A stretch of 64,000 bases of DNA. Source: Alentia gelatinosa (lineage: Eukaryota; Annelida; Polychaeta; Phyllodocida; Polynoidae). Numbering within the stretch: the first letter of the stretch is position 1; each line of letters starts with the position of its first letter. This document shows positions 11,158 through 22,006 of this stretch, piece by piece. Position numbers and translations under genes: made by a program. The DNA lies in assembly GCA_950022655.1 (NCBI GenBank), contig OX465587.1:27593716-27657715 (forward strand), in the 5' to 3' direction. The notes under the pieces are model-generated. The model made no database searches. It was not told where the DNA came from and saw only the letters and a list, made by a program, of their open reading frames with translations.

Positions 11158-11345
11158 CTGAAAAGAGATTCAGATTCAGATTCAGATGCGAATTTTCTTC
11201 TGTACTAATAGTCCTCCTTTTTGCCATTGTGATATGTAGATACAGCATTATGTATTATTATCCACCTGATATAAAGCGTCCTTAGTGAATATAGGAACTC
11301 TGTATGGACATATCTGATATGTTTCTTGAGAAACAATTTATGCTT

Positions 11346-11690
11346 GCACGCAAGCATAACAAAAACAACCGGGGTGGGGAGTTAGCTCAGTGGTAAAGAA
11401 CAATGGACTTTGTTTATTCAGGTCCCACTGCAGCCACTTTTCTCTTTCACCCCCAGTAGTGGTAGACTTACTGCTATATCAAAGGCCAATCCTTCTCATA
11501 CCATGTCTATGTGGTGTGGTAAGAAAAAGAACTCTCACCTCGGTAAATGTGTAGGTGTAAGGTTTCTACCTAAATTCATTACATAGATTCGATCACCACC
11601 CTTGTGGTGTAAAAGAACCTTGAAAAAGTCTGATAAGAACCTGCAATGTTTAACTGGACATTAAATCAAACCAACAAACCAAAACAATTA
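11346..11690 (+). mobile_element. tRNA-derived SINE, copy 2
   Basis: Same family: GAGTTAGCTCAGTGGTAAAG, the body, and the tail ACTGGACATTAAATCAAACC. It interrupts the duplicated block of exon 10; the empty site is seen in the exon 9 copy (GAAACAATTTA at about 18977), with AACAATTA-like duplication at the edges. So it came after the exon duplication. Confidence 0.87.
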
Positions 11691-12079
11691 TATTCAGATG
11701 AATTACACAATGTTATAGACTTATCAGCATTCATTTAGATTAGACTTTAGAAACAGCATTATGTATAACATTGCTTGCTATCATTTTATTATCTACCTAG
11801 TGTTGATCGTATAAATCTAAAGGAACTCTGTAAAGACATACCTAACGAATACAGATATATATTCCCCTCCTGATACAAAGTGTCCATAGTAAACCCATAG
11901 GAACTCTATACGGACATACCCGGCGGATAAAAGTATCTACTATCCGTAGCATGGTAGCGTGGCGGTAGGACGTGTAGGAAAGCGGCTCCCGTGTTTGGTG
12001 ATCTACGACCTGGGATAATACCTTACAAACAACCCATCTGCTCACGAAAAGCTGACAAGACCTCGCACTAACTTGAAGG

Positions 12080-13566
12080 ATGGCAGGAAGACCAAAAACT
12101 AAGAAAAATGCACCTTCTCCAGCCAAAAAAGGGACAGCAAGCGTCTCTGAACAGCTAGACAAGGAACCTCCCCCATTATCGTCCACATCAAAACCACGTG
12201 AGTTGCTACCCATGTTATCAACTGATTCTTCAAATGACGATATCGTACACAAAATCAACGAAATTGAAAAGAGAGTCCTACAAAATGAAGTTAACATCTC
12301 GGGCACAACAAAACTATTGACAAAACTGGACAGTAAAGTTGATACAGCTAGCTCACTGCTGAATGAAACGGCGGAGTTGATAAAGAACCTAACAACGAGG
12401 GTGGAAAAAACGGAAAACAAATCTAAAAATTTAGTGGAAGCTATAAATCAACAGGAGACTGAACTAAACGAGATAGCGGACACTTTATTGAAGGTGAAAA
12501 AAACAGGGAAAGTAACTGCAGAAAAAGTAGAAAGGGTGGAAAACGAAAGGAGAAGGAAAATACTGGTTGTAGAAGGAATAAAAGAACAAGACATGGAAAA
12601 CCTGAGGGATGTTTTTCTACAATTTCTAAATGACTTGGGTGTGGTTGTGGACCCCACTGCCATTGACTCTATATATAGAAGAGGCAGACCGACAAATAAC
12701 CCCAAGTGGGTGCGTCCGGTAGTGGTCATTTTTGTAAATGCCTCCACTAAAGGGCTAATCTATCGAAATGTCAGTAAACTGAGAAATCTTCCAAAATGGA
12801 AAAATGTCAAGCTTTCTGATGACCTAACAGTAGAAGACCAACGAAAGAACAGGGATCTTAGGGCCATCCAAGCAGTGGCCAGGAAACGTAAACTAGACTG
12901 TAAAGTAAAAGGTACAACAATCACGATTGAAGGGAGGCACTTCTACCACGATCAGATAAATAACCTACCCCACGGCCTGAGTATACAAGACGTGAAGACA
13001 ATCACAACAAAGGACGGGATAGCCTTTCAGGGCACCTATGCACCTTTATCCAACCTCTACAAGACGAAAATTACATTCCAAGGTCAAACTTTCACCAGTG
13101 CGGAACAATGCTTCCAGTATCAAAAGGCCATCTTCTTAAATAACCCAGAAACAGCCGAAGAAATCATAGAAATCAGTGACCCGTATGAAGTGATGAGGAA
13201 AGGTAAATCTCTCAAACAAGACGATGGATGAAAAAACCAAATGGAAAAATCAATGAGGTTGATACTTTTAGCTAAATTCTCACAAAATGATGAACTACAC
13301 GACCTGTTATGGGACACGGGCAATCAACCACTGTACAAGGCCCTGAGTGGGGGTGTGGATTTCACCTGGGTGAAATAAACAAGATCTCGGCAGCGCCCGT
13401 AACTGGTAACAAATTGGGTACACTTCTAAAAGAAGTCAGAGCGCAATTGAAAGGCGCAGCAGAGGGAGTAGAAGACAAAAGTGGGGATGAGGAAGAAATA
13501 GACGACAAAGAAGAAAAAAACGAAGAAGAAGAAGGAGGAAATGAAGAAGAAGTAGAAGGAAAGTAA
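12080..13566 (+). pseudogene. LINE ORF1: coiled coil, RRM-like region, NADAR domain, acidic tail
   Basis: The ATG is at 12080 (context GAAGGATGG). Residues 1-55 are basic and Pro/Ser-rich; about 55-160 form a Leu/Ile heptad coiled coil; about 160-300 look like the RRM-like and C-terminal region of L1-type ORF1 (RRKILVVEGI, then VRPVVVIFVN, then VKLSDDLTVEDQR). From about residue 311 a NADAR (YbiA/DUF1768) domain follows: APLSNLY, SAEQCFQYQKA, AKFSQNDEL, WGCGFHLGE and GNKLGTLLKEV. A TGA at 13229-13231 falls where NADAR proteins carry a conserved Trp, so it is probably TGG to TGA. A frame change near a G run (about 13345-13352) moves the end into another frame. An EEE/DD/KK tail ends at 13566. 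NADAR enzymes are known to act on ADP-ribosylated guanine or on riboflavin intermediates; the role in a LINE is unknown. Confidence 0.82.
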
Positions 13567-13651
13567 GGTGTCAGCAACAAGATAGCGTGGGTTAAATTCT
13601 ACACATGAGAGAAACTCTATTGGTGTCAGTGAACTATAGTACGTAACAAAA

Positions 13652-14484
13652 ATGGCCAGGTACTCAAAACCATCATTTCCAACCAAACTGAGTAGAGACA
13701 TTGCCCGACTGGAGGAAACTCTAATTAGAACATGGTCTCCACTTCCGCAACATGTAATAATAGGAGACTCAAGAGTTAAATGGTTATATGAGGCCATTGC
13801 TCTACAAAATGAAGGGAAACATAGATTCAATGTCTTTTGTATACCGGGATCTACTCTACAAGAATGTCTGGTAATTGCAAATAACCACCTTAATTTCAGT
13901 GAAAATGCCATAATATATGTCATGGCAGGAGCGTGTAATATAACAACGAAACACCCGATCAGCAAAAAATTATTGTTTGATTGGCCTACCGCAGAAAATC
14001 TTGAACAACACCTGTCAACGTATGCAGAGGCCGGGTATAATTGGATATGCACGAACCACACAAAATCTAAAATTGTGATATGTCCTTTAACTGGGATATG
14101 CATTGAGAAGTGTTTGAAATCATCATTACACAAAAAAAACTTACCCCCCTACCCAATCAACCGGGATCTCTGGGACCAGATGTACAAGAAGAAGGAAAAC
14201 AAGAAACAGACAAAGAACAACTCAAGGCAAAACAACAAATCGTAAACGACGCAATGATGTCATTTAACAAGAAATTAATCGAGATAAATCACAGTTCCGA
14301 TTACAAGATAGTCACACCCTGGATCTCCAACCATGTACACAAAACCAGACGTGGTAAGACAGTGCACCACAACGAATATCTCAGTGATGGCATTCACCCG
14401 AACCACCAATTGATCGACCTGTGGGCAAAAGACTTGGTATCTGTGTTTGAAAAAAATCTGCCAACCCTGAGTGGCAACTGGTAA
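13652..14484 (+). pseudogene. LINE ORF: SGNH/GDSL-like hydrolase domain
   Basis: It starts at ATG 13652, 86 bp after ORF1. Visible blocks: VIIGDSRVKWLYEA (block I GDS), FNVFCIPGSTLQE, IIYVMAGACNIT (block III-like G.N) and near the end YLSDGIHPNHQLIDLWAKDL (block V D..H). One frame change lies between about 14165 and 14225, in an A-rich stretch; after it the second frame runs to the stop at 14484. Esterase domains of the SGNH type are known in ORF1 of CR1-like LINEs, where a role in particle or membrane interaction has been suggested. Here the domain is a separate ORF rather than fused to the coiled-coil ORF1. The catalytic Ser, Asp and His positions look intact apart from the frame break. Confidence 0.78.
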
Positions 14485-15140
14485 ACCCTACATTACGAAT
14501 TGAAAGGATATAGCCATAATCCGTCGTTAGTTATGATATGATTATGGTGACAACCTGACAATTATTAGGTTAAATTATCTAACTTGCTTTATTTCAAAAG
14601 TATAAGATTTATGATTATGATTCAGCCGTAGATAAATCCAGTGATTAGCTGCTGTTAGTTATAGCGGCTAATCGGATGGCTCTATGGTCTTGTTTTTCTG
14701 GTAAATAAATGTATCTTATCTAAAAGTTATTCAAATGGAAATCTGACTAATGGAATACTCTCAATTTGTGTAATATCTTATGTAAGCCACCTCATTGTGG
14801 CACAGATGGCAAGAACGAATACCTCCAGCACGGGCGGCCGAGCCTAGCGGATGCTGCCTGGTAGGACAAATTACATTTGTAAATTGTTCAACCTCAGTTA
14901 TTCAAATTCTGTTTTAGTTGCTTTGCTCCTGATGGTGATAGAGGCCGATATCAGGGGTAAAGAATTTTGTAGAGGTGAGACTTCACCAAATTTGTTTGAA
15001 CTCCTACCAGAAATCATGCTAATGTTAGTTAAGTTAGAAATTTTGTTGTTTGAACTGTTCAGAGATAAGCTAGATACAAGAGAACTAAAGAGTAATTATT
15101 AGGGCAGAGGGAAATTTTGTTTTCTCAGTAACTTAACAAA
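14485..15140 (+). other. LINE spacer between SGNH ORF and ORF2
   Basis: AT-rich spacer inside the LINE. A small open frame at 14851-15102 (83 codons, Leu-rich) has no recognisable motif and no sign of selection. It may be an internal UTR that drives ORF2, or simply decayed sequence. Confidence 0.4.
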
Positions 15141-18000
15141 ATGTCTAATCTAGTGGAAGTGGATTCTCTAAGGGACAGAAAGGGACTGAAATGTATACAT
15201 CTTAATCTTTGTAGCCTAAGGGCAAAGTTCGACGCCTTATTAATAGAATTAGGAGATAAAATGTGGGACATAATTACTTGTTCAGAATCGTGGCTGACAG
15301 AGAATGATTTACTGAATGAATACCAACTTGAAGGTTATAAAATGTACAGATGGGACAGGCAATGGCGCGAACATGAACAAGATTTGAAACCAAAAGTAGG
15401 AGGAGGATTATGCATATATATCAAAGAAAATCTTACTCATTACATAAACTCTTATACCCAGTTAAACAAGAGCGAGAGACATATCGAACTACAAGCAATA
15501 GAAATTAAAAGACAGAAAGCTAAGAATATAATAATTGCCAATATATATAGGCCCACCGGAGGTAGCCCTGACCTTTTCATAGAAGAATTAAACGTATTTT
15601 TAGACCGTTTGGATACAAGAGCCAATGAAATATATGCCATAGGTGATTACAACATCAATGTAAATGCAAATATCCCGCTAGTAACAGAATTTTTAAATAA
15701 CTTTGCACAAAAAGGCTTTAATCAATTAATCAAAGACTATACGCGCTATAGTAAACAAAGTACAATCATTGACCTAATTCTAACAAACGACTCCAAAATA
15801 AATGAATGTGGTGTCCTGAATCAAGCACTAAGTGATCACCAGGCCATTTTTTTTCATAAGGAGGAAAATGGAGCAAAATTCCACTAATAAAACAAAAAGT
15901 TTTGAAGGCCGCTCCTATATTAATTATAAAATTCAAGACTTCGTGTCACACCTAAAAAATTGTAACTGGGATGCCTTTCACAAAGAAAGCAACACGAAGG
16001 ACAAATGGACTATGATTAAAACCAATATAGTTGAGTACCTGGACAGAACGTGTAAAATAAGGAAATTTAAAGTTAAAAGTAAACAACAACCATGGATCAC
16101 AAATGAGTTAATTGAGGCTATACATGACAAGAACCTATTGTTTAAAAGGGCCAGAAACACAGGTGTCGAAGCAGATTTAATAGAAGCGAAAAGAATAAGA
16201 AACAACACAAATAAGCGAGTTAAAAAAGCCAGGCAATTTTATATAATGAATGAACTTGATAAACATAAAACAGATCATAAAAAATTCTGGAGGGAAATAA
16301 ACTGTATTCTACCGGTTACAAAAAATAACTCTACCCATGGTGAAATAAGACTAAAAGATGACTCTGATAACATAATAAAGATTGAAGAAACAGCTTCCTT
16401 TATAAATAAATACTTCTGTGATATTGGGACGAAGTTAGCCAGCCGGAAAAATGTGCCCTGGAAAATGTATGATGAAAAAATCTACCCTGACATGGGGGAA
16501 ATTCGAACGAATATCCAGGAGGTTATAGAAATAGCTAAAGATATAAATATGAATAAAAACTCACAAAGGAGTTTAATACTAGAATATTTAAGGACGCACT
16601 CATAGCTATACCTGATATTTTTATGAGTTTATTTAACTCATCGTTTGTAAGCTGCGAAATCCCTACCAAGTGGAAACAATCCAAAATTATCCCAATCCCT
16701 AAAGGCGGCGACTCCCGACTGGTTACAAACTATAACCTATTTCTTTATTACCTGTGGTATCGAAGTTTGTAGAGAAAATTGTTCACCGTAAAATGTCCCA
16801 CTTCTGTGATGAACAGGATATCTTGAATAAATCGCAATCAGGATTCAGGAAAGGAAAATCGACTATCCGGGCAGTCACTACTTTTACAAATAATATATTA
16901 CTGGATAGAAATATTGGCAAAGATACTACTGTTATTTACATTGACTTTATGAAGGCATTTGATACGGTTAATCATACTATCCTTTTACAAAAATTGGCTT
17001 TTTACGGATTTAGGGGTGGTATGAAAATTACTTACTTGGAAGAGAGCAATCTGTTTTGGTAAACAATGTTATGTCCGAAGCACTCCAAATACAGTGTGGA
17101 GTTCCGCAGGGGTCAATCCTGGGCCCGTTTTTATTTTTACTTTACATTAATGATTTAAGCAAAATTTTAAAATTTTCCCAGATTGGCCTTTATGCGGATG
17201 ATACGGTCTTGTATGTAAGTGAAACGGATGCAATGAACATCTACCCCAAGTTGCAAAGTGATCTTGATGGTGTGGAACTGTGGTGTGAACAAAATAAGTT
17301 ATCTATTAACAAAAAGAAGACCAAAACCATGTTTTTCTGCACAAGACGGAATAAAAAAAATGAACAAGAACCTGTCTATCACATAGGAGAAGATATTTTA
17401 GGAAAGGTAGTCACCTACAGTTATCTAGGGGTTAACCTTAATGTTAAACTTAACTACTCAAATCACATTAATAGGATAATTAGGAGTATTTCACATCGCC
17501 TATACCAATTAACGAAAATGAGGCCCTACCTTATTAAGAATGCTGCAATACTCATATACAAGACCAGTATACTCCCCTACTTCGATTACGGAGATGTTCT
17601 CTATCATAATATGTCAATAAAATTAGTAAATAAACTTCAAATACTACAAAATAAATGGTTAAGAACATGTCTCAAGCTGCATAGAAGAACGCCTGTACGA
17701 TTACTACATAGACCAGCAAATGTTTCATACTTACAAGATAGAAGGCTGTGTCATATTTATAACTTTATGTACAAAATGTCAAGAAACGCTGATACACTAC
17801 ATATATCAAATGTTCATACAAGGATGGCAGGAGCTCCAACAATTGAAGTGATGAAGCCAAATTGCCAAGCTTATGCAAACTCAATAATGTATGATGGAGC
17901 AACCCGCTGGAATAACCTATCTGCACTATTACGGAACACTGACTTGTTTAATCAACTTAAATCAATTACCAAAAGAAATATGAAGGACTCGATACCATAA
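15141..18000 (+). pseudogene. LINE ORF2: APE-type endonuclease and reverse transcriptase
   Basis: It starts ATG at 15141. Endonuclease blocks: IHLNLCSLRAKFDAL, CSESWL, NIYRPTGG, GDYNINV, DLILTND and SDHQAI (catalytic Asn, Glu, Asp and His all present). Reverse transcriptase blocks: PTKWKQSKIIPIPKGGD, SQSGFRKGKST, IDFMKAFDTVNH, QCGVPQGSILGP, GLYADDTVLY (the YADD active site) and LSINKKKTK. A thumb-like tail ends at a TAA at 17998. The frame changes near 15850-15887, near 16590-16605, near 16740 (at the expected PISLLPVVSK block) and near 17050, so the copy cannot make the enzyme. No RNase H or CCHC motif is seen. This is the replicase of the LINE and sits 0.66 kb after the SGNH ORF. Confidence 0.88.
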
Positions 18001-18040
18001 TTCGAAAGACGAACTTGTACCATGCTAACCTGTCTCCTGT

Positions 18041-18462
18041 TGAACTCTTAGTTTCACAAAAAAAAGATCACTTTCTCCAGCCAATTACTGAAGGAAACAA
18101 TTGACAAGACTGTTGATAACACGTGCTTCAGTTTATAGCTCTTAGTTTCACAGAAAAAGATCACTTTCTCCAGCCAATTACTGAAGGAAACAATTGACAA
18201 GACTGTTGATAACACGTGCTTCAATTTTATTACTCACATTGTATAATGGTTATAACACAAGGCAGGCTATATCGGCTGACTCTGTACTAGTTCAACATAA
18301 AATTGTTTGAAAAAAAGGGACGTATTCTAACCCTAGGGCAGGGTGATGAAAACCAGCCAACTGTCTATGGCTGACACCCACGCCCCTTTATTTGACTATT
18401 ATTGTACCCAAATTATAATGAAAATTTGTAAACTATTCAAGGTCAATAAAGAAATTCTATAA
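18041..18462 (+). other. LINE 3' UTR with 94-bp direct repeat and polyadenylation-type signal
   Basis: Two nearly identical copies of a 94-bp unit (CTCTTAGTTTCAC...) start at 18045 and 18139. The element ends with GGTCAATAAAGAAATTCTAT, which holds AATAAA, just before the interrupted host repeat resumes. A related 3' end occurs on the minus strand at 39585-39860. Confidence 0.65.
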
Positions 18463-19165
18463 TATCCACCTAACACAAAGTGTCTATAGTAAGGACATAC
18501 CTGGCACATACAGATATCTATCATCCATCTAATACCAGGTTTCCATAGTAAACCTAGCCTAGTAATTCTAACCCTGGATCCCCATAGCTTTAGCACTAAG
18601 CCTCTTTCTTATTGGCCTCCGGAAATGGTGTTTTGAGCACGCATCTCTGCCATTTTATCAGATTCAGTTTGGCTCCCAATAATATTTAGATTACCTGGAT
18701 CTATGTCAGAGGAACTATGTGAAGGTGTGGTGGTCGTCGATGTACTTGCCGTAGAGGGATTTGTCTCACCATCCCCGCTATTTTGTGGAACGACTGAAAA
18801 TAGATTCAGAATTTCTTTTGTTCTAACAATCCTCCTTTTTGCCATTGTGATATGCAGATATAGCATTATGTACAGCATGGCTAGCTATCTCTTTATTATC
18901 CACCTAATATAAAGTGTCCATTGTGAACATAAAAATTCGGTATGGACATATCTGACACGTTTCTTGAGAAACAATTTAGGATTATATTCCTATGAATTAC
19001 AAGATGTTAAACACTTATCAGCATTCATTTAGATTAGCATTAAGTATAACATGGCTACAACAGTAAACCTATAGGAACTCTGTAAGGACATACCTAGGGC
19101 ATACAGATATCTATTCTCCAACTATTACAAAGTGTCCATAGTAAACCTCTAGGAACTCTGTATGG
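18463..19165. repeat. Duplicated block (exon 9 side) and 73-bp-type repeat units
   Basis: 18548-18975 matches 10920-11345 and 18990-19165 matches 11695-11935. Carries diverged units of the CACCTAATACAAAGTGTCCATAG family. Confidence 0.75.
18695..18793 (-). CDS. Lectin gene exon 9: Ser/Thr-rich stalk exon (duplicate of exon 10)
   Basis: A 99-bp phase 1-1 exon. The acceptor ATTTTCAG precedes 18793 and the donor GTAATC follows 18695. It encodes VPQNSGDGETNPSTAST, STTTTPSHSSSDIDPG. It is clearly paralogous to exon 10 at 11053-11157: the ends (SHSSSDIDPG) are identical, and the flanking intron sequence on both sides is alike for several hundred bases. The two copies are separated by the 6.5-kb LINE. 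Both keep splice sites and frame, so both may be used. The acceptor tract and exon are not shared with any repeat elsewhere in the window. Confidence 0.66.
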
Positions 19166-19515
19166 ACACCTCTTGAGAGGTGACTAAGCACCTGTGTGCC
19201 AACCATGCAACACTCCTTTGAGTGTAAAACATCTCATGCTTCATTGTCAGGTAACTCGGAAAAACGGGGAAACATTCCTGAAAAATGCAACATCAATGCA
19301 CAGTGTGTTCCACAACACTGGCAAGAAAGAAATTCTTGGATTCCTTAGGGAGTCCAAGAATTTTGAAAAGTTATAAAAACCAGTTCATTGCCTGGTCCTT
19401 CCAGGCAATAGACCCTACACTTCAATTAGGGCCTACTTAGAAAAGTATTAACCACAGCAGTCTGATAACAGTAAATTATGATTATTGGACCTTAAATCAA
19501 CCTAACCAAACCAAA
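19166..19515 (+). mobile_element. 5'-truncated 3' end of an RNase-H LINE, variant tail
   Basis: It encodes the C-terminal CCHC-type motif of the LINE seen whole at 54966-56107 (MCQPCNTPLSVKHLMLHC). It ends with TTGGACCTTAAATCAACC and CAAACC repeats, a tail that matches the SINE tails in this window better than the tail of the other LINE copies. It is inserted in the 73-bp dispersed repeat next to stalk exon 9. Confidence 0.7.
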
Positions 19516-19737
19516 ACTGTATGGACATACATGGCACATACAAATATCTATCATCCATCTAATACCAGGTGTCCATAGTAAACCTAGAAATATAGGAACT
19601 CTGTAAAGACATACCAAATCTGCCAGGTGGAATGCTGAAATAGTTAGTTAATTCATGTTATAAGCGTATATATACTGCTTGACCTGCATAGTTAAATGGG
19701 CACTAGGTAGGCAAAAGAGAAGTGATTTTGACATTAC

Positions 19738-19836
19738 CTGGAATGGAACCATTATTAGATGATTGTGCAGGCGACTTGAAACTGTCCTCTGTAGAATGAT
19801 TGGTTGGAACTGTGGTCGGGTCAACATCACTTGAGT
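19738..19836 (-). CDS. Lectin gene exon 8: Ser/Thr/Pro-rich stalk exon
   Basis: A 99-bp phase 1-1 exon with acceptor TTCTTCCAG before 19836 and donor GTAATG at 19737. The peptide reads SSDVDPTTVPTNHSTED, then SFKSPAQSSNNGSIPG. Sequons NHS and NGS are present. The longest open frame here is a different one; I chose this frame because it alone agrees with phase-1 splicing and with the Thr/Ser/Pro composition of its neighbours. The motif PTNHST is shared with exon 6 (APTNHST), which suggests that the stalk exons arose by duplication. Confidence 0.62.
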
Positions 19837-19976
19837 CTGGAAGAAGAATATGAAACTTGTCATGTTATCCCATCTCACCACAGTGTGGTCTTTTTGGGAT
19901 ATTCTCTGGGATTATTGATGAATTAATAACACAATTTACTAGTTGGTTCACACGAACTCTCTAGTAAATTTAGGAT

Positions 19977-20262
19977 CATCTCATGCTACATTGTCAGGCC
20001 ACCAAAGGGAGCAGGAAGAAATTCCTGAAGAATGTGAGAACATTGCGCAGTGTTTTCCATAACACTGGGAAGAAAGAAATTCTTGACTTCCCCAGGGAAT
20101 GTAAGAATTTTCGATAAGATATGATTGAGAAAAGTAAGATGCCTGGATCAACCAGGCAGCATAGCTTGTTATTCCAACAGGATATGCAAATTTGAGTAAA
20201 GTAAACCAAAGGAAGTCTAATTGAACAAAATGGACGTTAAACTACCCAAACAAACAAACCAA
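19977..20262 (+). mobile_element. 5'-truncated 3' end of the RNase-H LINE
   Basis: Near-identical to 55836-56105: the block CATGCTACATTGTCAGGC, then GTGAGAACATTGCGCAGTG, then the tail GGACGTTAAACTACCC with CAAAC repeats. Too short to encode a domain. Lies in the intron between stalk exons 7 and 8. Confidence 0.75.
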
Positions 20263-20574
20263 CGTTCCAATTTCTCTATGTGGGAAACATACATGTATGT
20301 TCTTTCCCTTGGCCTAACTTATCATGCTGGCTCAGTTTAACACTCTGCTGGAGGTGCCCCTTGGTTAAGATCAACACAGCTTCCCCAAGGTGGCAAATAG
20401 GAGCAAAGCTTTAGTTAACTCTAGATGGTAGTTCACAAACCTTGTAACTGGACAAAGTCTTGGAGTTACTCGTTATCTATACACATGGCAACAGTACAAT
20501 ATGGGTATCTGCATCATCTCTATTCTTCAACATGGGGCATAGAGGGAGGAAAGAGATATTGTGGAAGGTGAGAT

Positions 20575-20860
20575 GAGACAGAATAAGATTTCAGACTGCA
20601 GCTACGTTTCTCCTTCACACCCAGCAGTTGTAGATTTACTGCTATATCAAAGGCCAAGCCTTCTCATACCATGTCTATGTGGTGTGGGAAGTAAAAGAAC
20701 ACTCACCTCGGTAAATGTGTAGGGGTGAGGTTTCTACCTACATTCATCACATAGATTCGATCACCACCCTTGTGGTGTAAAAGAACCTTGAGAAAGTCTG
20801 GTGAGAACCTGCAATGGTTAACTGGACGTTAATTCCAACCAACCAACCAACCAACCAACC
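20575..20860 (+). mobile_element. SINE copy 3, 5' truncated
   Basis: Lacks the tRNA-like head. The body starts near GCAGCTACGTTTCTCC, and the tail GGTTAACTGGACGTTAATTC is followed by (CCAA)n. Lies about 45 bp downstream of stalk exon 7. Confidence 0.82.
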
Positions 20861-20903
20861 TGGAGATGTTTATTGGGATAAGCAGGAGGAGATGCTATTT
20901 TAC

Positions 20904-21014
20904 CTGTAGTCATGTTAGCAGTGGTGGATGATTCTGACACAACAGTTGTTTGTTCTCTGGACAGAGTGGTGTTAGTATGGGCAGTCAGGTTGGTAGAACC
21001 ATGATTAAGATTAT
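20904..21014 (-). CDS. Lectin gene exon 7: Ser/Thr-rich stalk exon
   Basis: A 111-bp phase 1-1 exon. The acceptor is CTTTCAG before 21014 and the donor GTAAAA follows 20904. It encodes NLNHGSTNLTAHTNTTLSR and ends ESSTTANMTTG. There are three or more N-x-S/T sequons (NLT, NTT, NMT) and a high Ser/Thr content, as expected of a mucin-like stalk. It is symmetric, so skipping keeps the frame; alternative stalk length is plausible. A 5'-truncated SINE sits directly downstream in the intron (20575-20860). Confidence 0.65.
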
Positions 21015-21159
21015 CTGAAAGGAAGATCAGTATTGCATCATCGCATCTCAATCCATCTCATTGCTCCTGTTCTCATTTTGAAAACATGATGCATTTTCTC
21101 AGCAGCAATACATTGTCATCAACTTGTCAATAAAACACTGCTGTGGATCAACTAGTAAG

Positions 21160-21440
21160 TACAGTAGCCCGGCGTTTACATTAGACAACTAAAGATGTGG
21201 TGGCTGTAGATCATCAAGCTAATATCGTCAGGTGGTGGCAATGTCCACTCCAAAGGTCGCGGAGCTCCGAATGTTCGTGAGAGTTTACACTGATGACATA
21301 GAGTCGCAGCAAATCTAGACAACTATTTCAAACCGGCTTGAACTAGTCGCCGGCATCAGAGCATGTCGTCAGGTGGTGCTCTATTGCGTAATCAGACGTA
21401 ATCAGACAATCTGGCGTTTATGTTAGACGATTTCTTTATT
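21160..21440 (-). repeat. Diverged copies of the 77-bp repeat
   Basis: TCGTCAGGTGGTG and GTGGTGGCTGTAGATCATC are inverted relatives of CACCACCTGACGA and GATCTACAG in the array at 40800-41470. Confidence 0.6.
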
Positions 21441-21847
21441 CTTACTGGAGAAAGTAATCAGGCTCAAGAATCGCCGCCGGTAATCAACCAGTGTAAACAC
21501 CGGGTCAAACCCTGCTTCTGGGAAACCTTGCTTAAGGGGACACCATGCTTAAGGAGACACTTTGCCTGGAATGATACTTTTTATTTAGTTAATTTTAATC
21601 GTGCTTAAGGGACACCCCATGCAAGGGCGACACTTTGCTAAGAACAGAGGGTGTTCCCTTAAGCGTGGTTTTACTGTAGTTAGAATTAACATTAGTTACA
21701 TTGGGGAAACCTATGATAGTTAAGGACTAGAGCTCATATCCCATCGAGTTTAAATCGAGTAGTAATTCATAAGGCAAAGCAATAACGTTGCGATTCAAAT
21801 TAGATAGTATTAAGCTCTGACCCTAAACTTGAATAGTCTTCCGAATT

Positions 21848-21987
21848 TATCTCACCCTTCACATTGATTAATTGACTAAGATTTGTGACTTAATCCCCCA
21901 TTAAGTATTTTTTCTAAATACTCCTTGGGCGTTGGGTATGAGCTCCCAATGTTAAGTCTATGAGGAATAAATACCAGGGGTGAGATG
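21848..21987. mobile_element. MITE with TTATCTCACCC termini
   Basis: Left TTTATCTCACCCTTC, right CAGGGGTGAGATGAT. The right end is about 15 bp from the donor of exon 6. Confidence 0.65.
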
Positions 21988-22006
21988 ATAAGAGTTCCTG
22001 CATTAC

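Larger units (their letters stand above)
11932..18462 (+). mobile_element. Near full-length CR1/L2-like LINE carrying NADAR, SGNH, endonuclease and RT
   Basis: This 6.5-kb element sits inside one unit of the dispersed 73-bp repeat: the unit breaks after CATACCCGGCGGA (about 11935) and resumes with ATATCCACCTAA at 18463, which defines the ends. Order: short 5' UTR, ORF1 (12080), SGNH ORF (13652), spacer, ORF2 (15141-18000), and a 3' UTR with a 94-bp direct repeat and AATAAAG near the end. It lies antisense in the lectin-gene intron between stalk exons 9 and 10. Several frameshifts and stops show that this copy is dead but recent enough to read. APE endonuclease, no RNase H and an SGNH hydrolase fit the CR1/L2 side of the LINE tree; the exact clade needs an RT phylogeny. 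Confidence 0.88.

Noticed and set aside
11842..12420. 192-codon minus-strand frame
   Set aside because: Antisense shadow of LINE ORF1 and the flanking repeat.
13426..14133. 235-codon minus-strand frame
   Set aside because: Antisense of the LINE SGNH ORF and acidic tail; low-complexity Phe/Ser run.
18399..18596. 65-codon minus-strand frame
   Set aside because: Lies in LINE 3' UTR and 73-bp repeat units.
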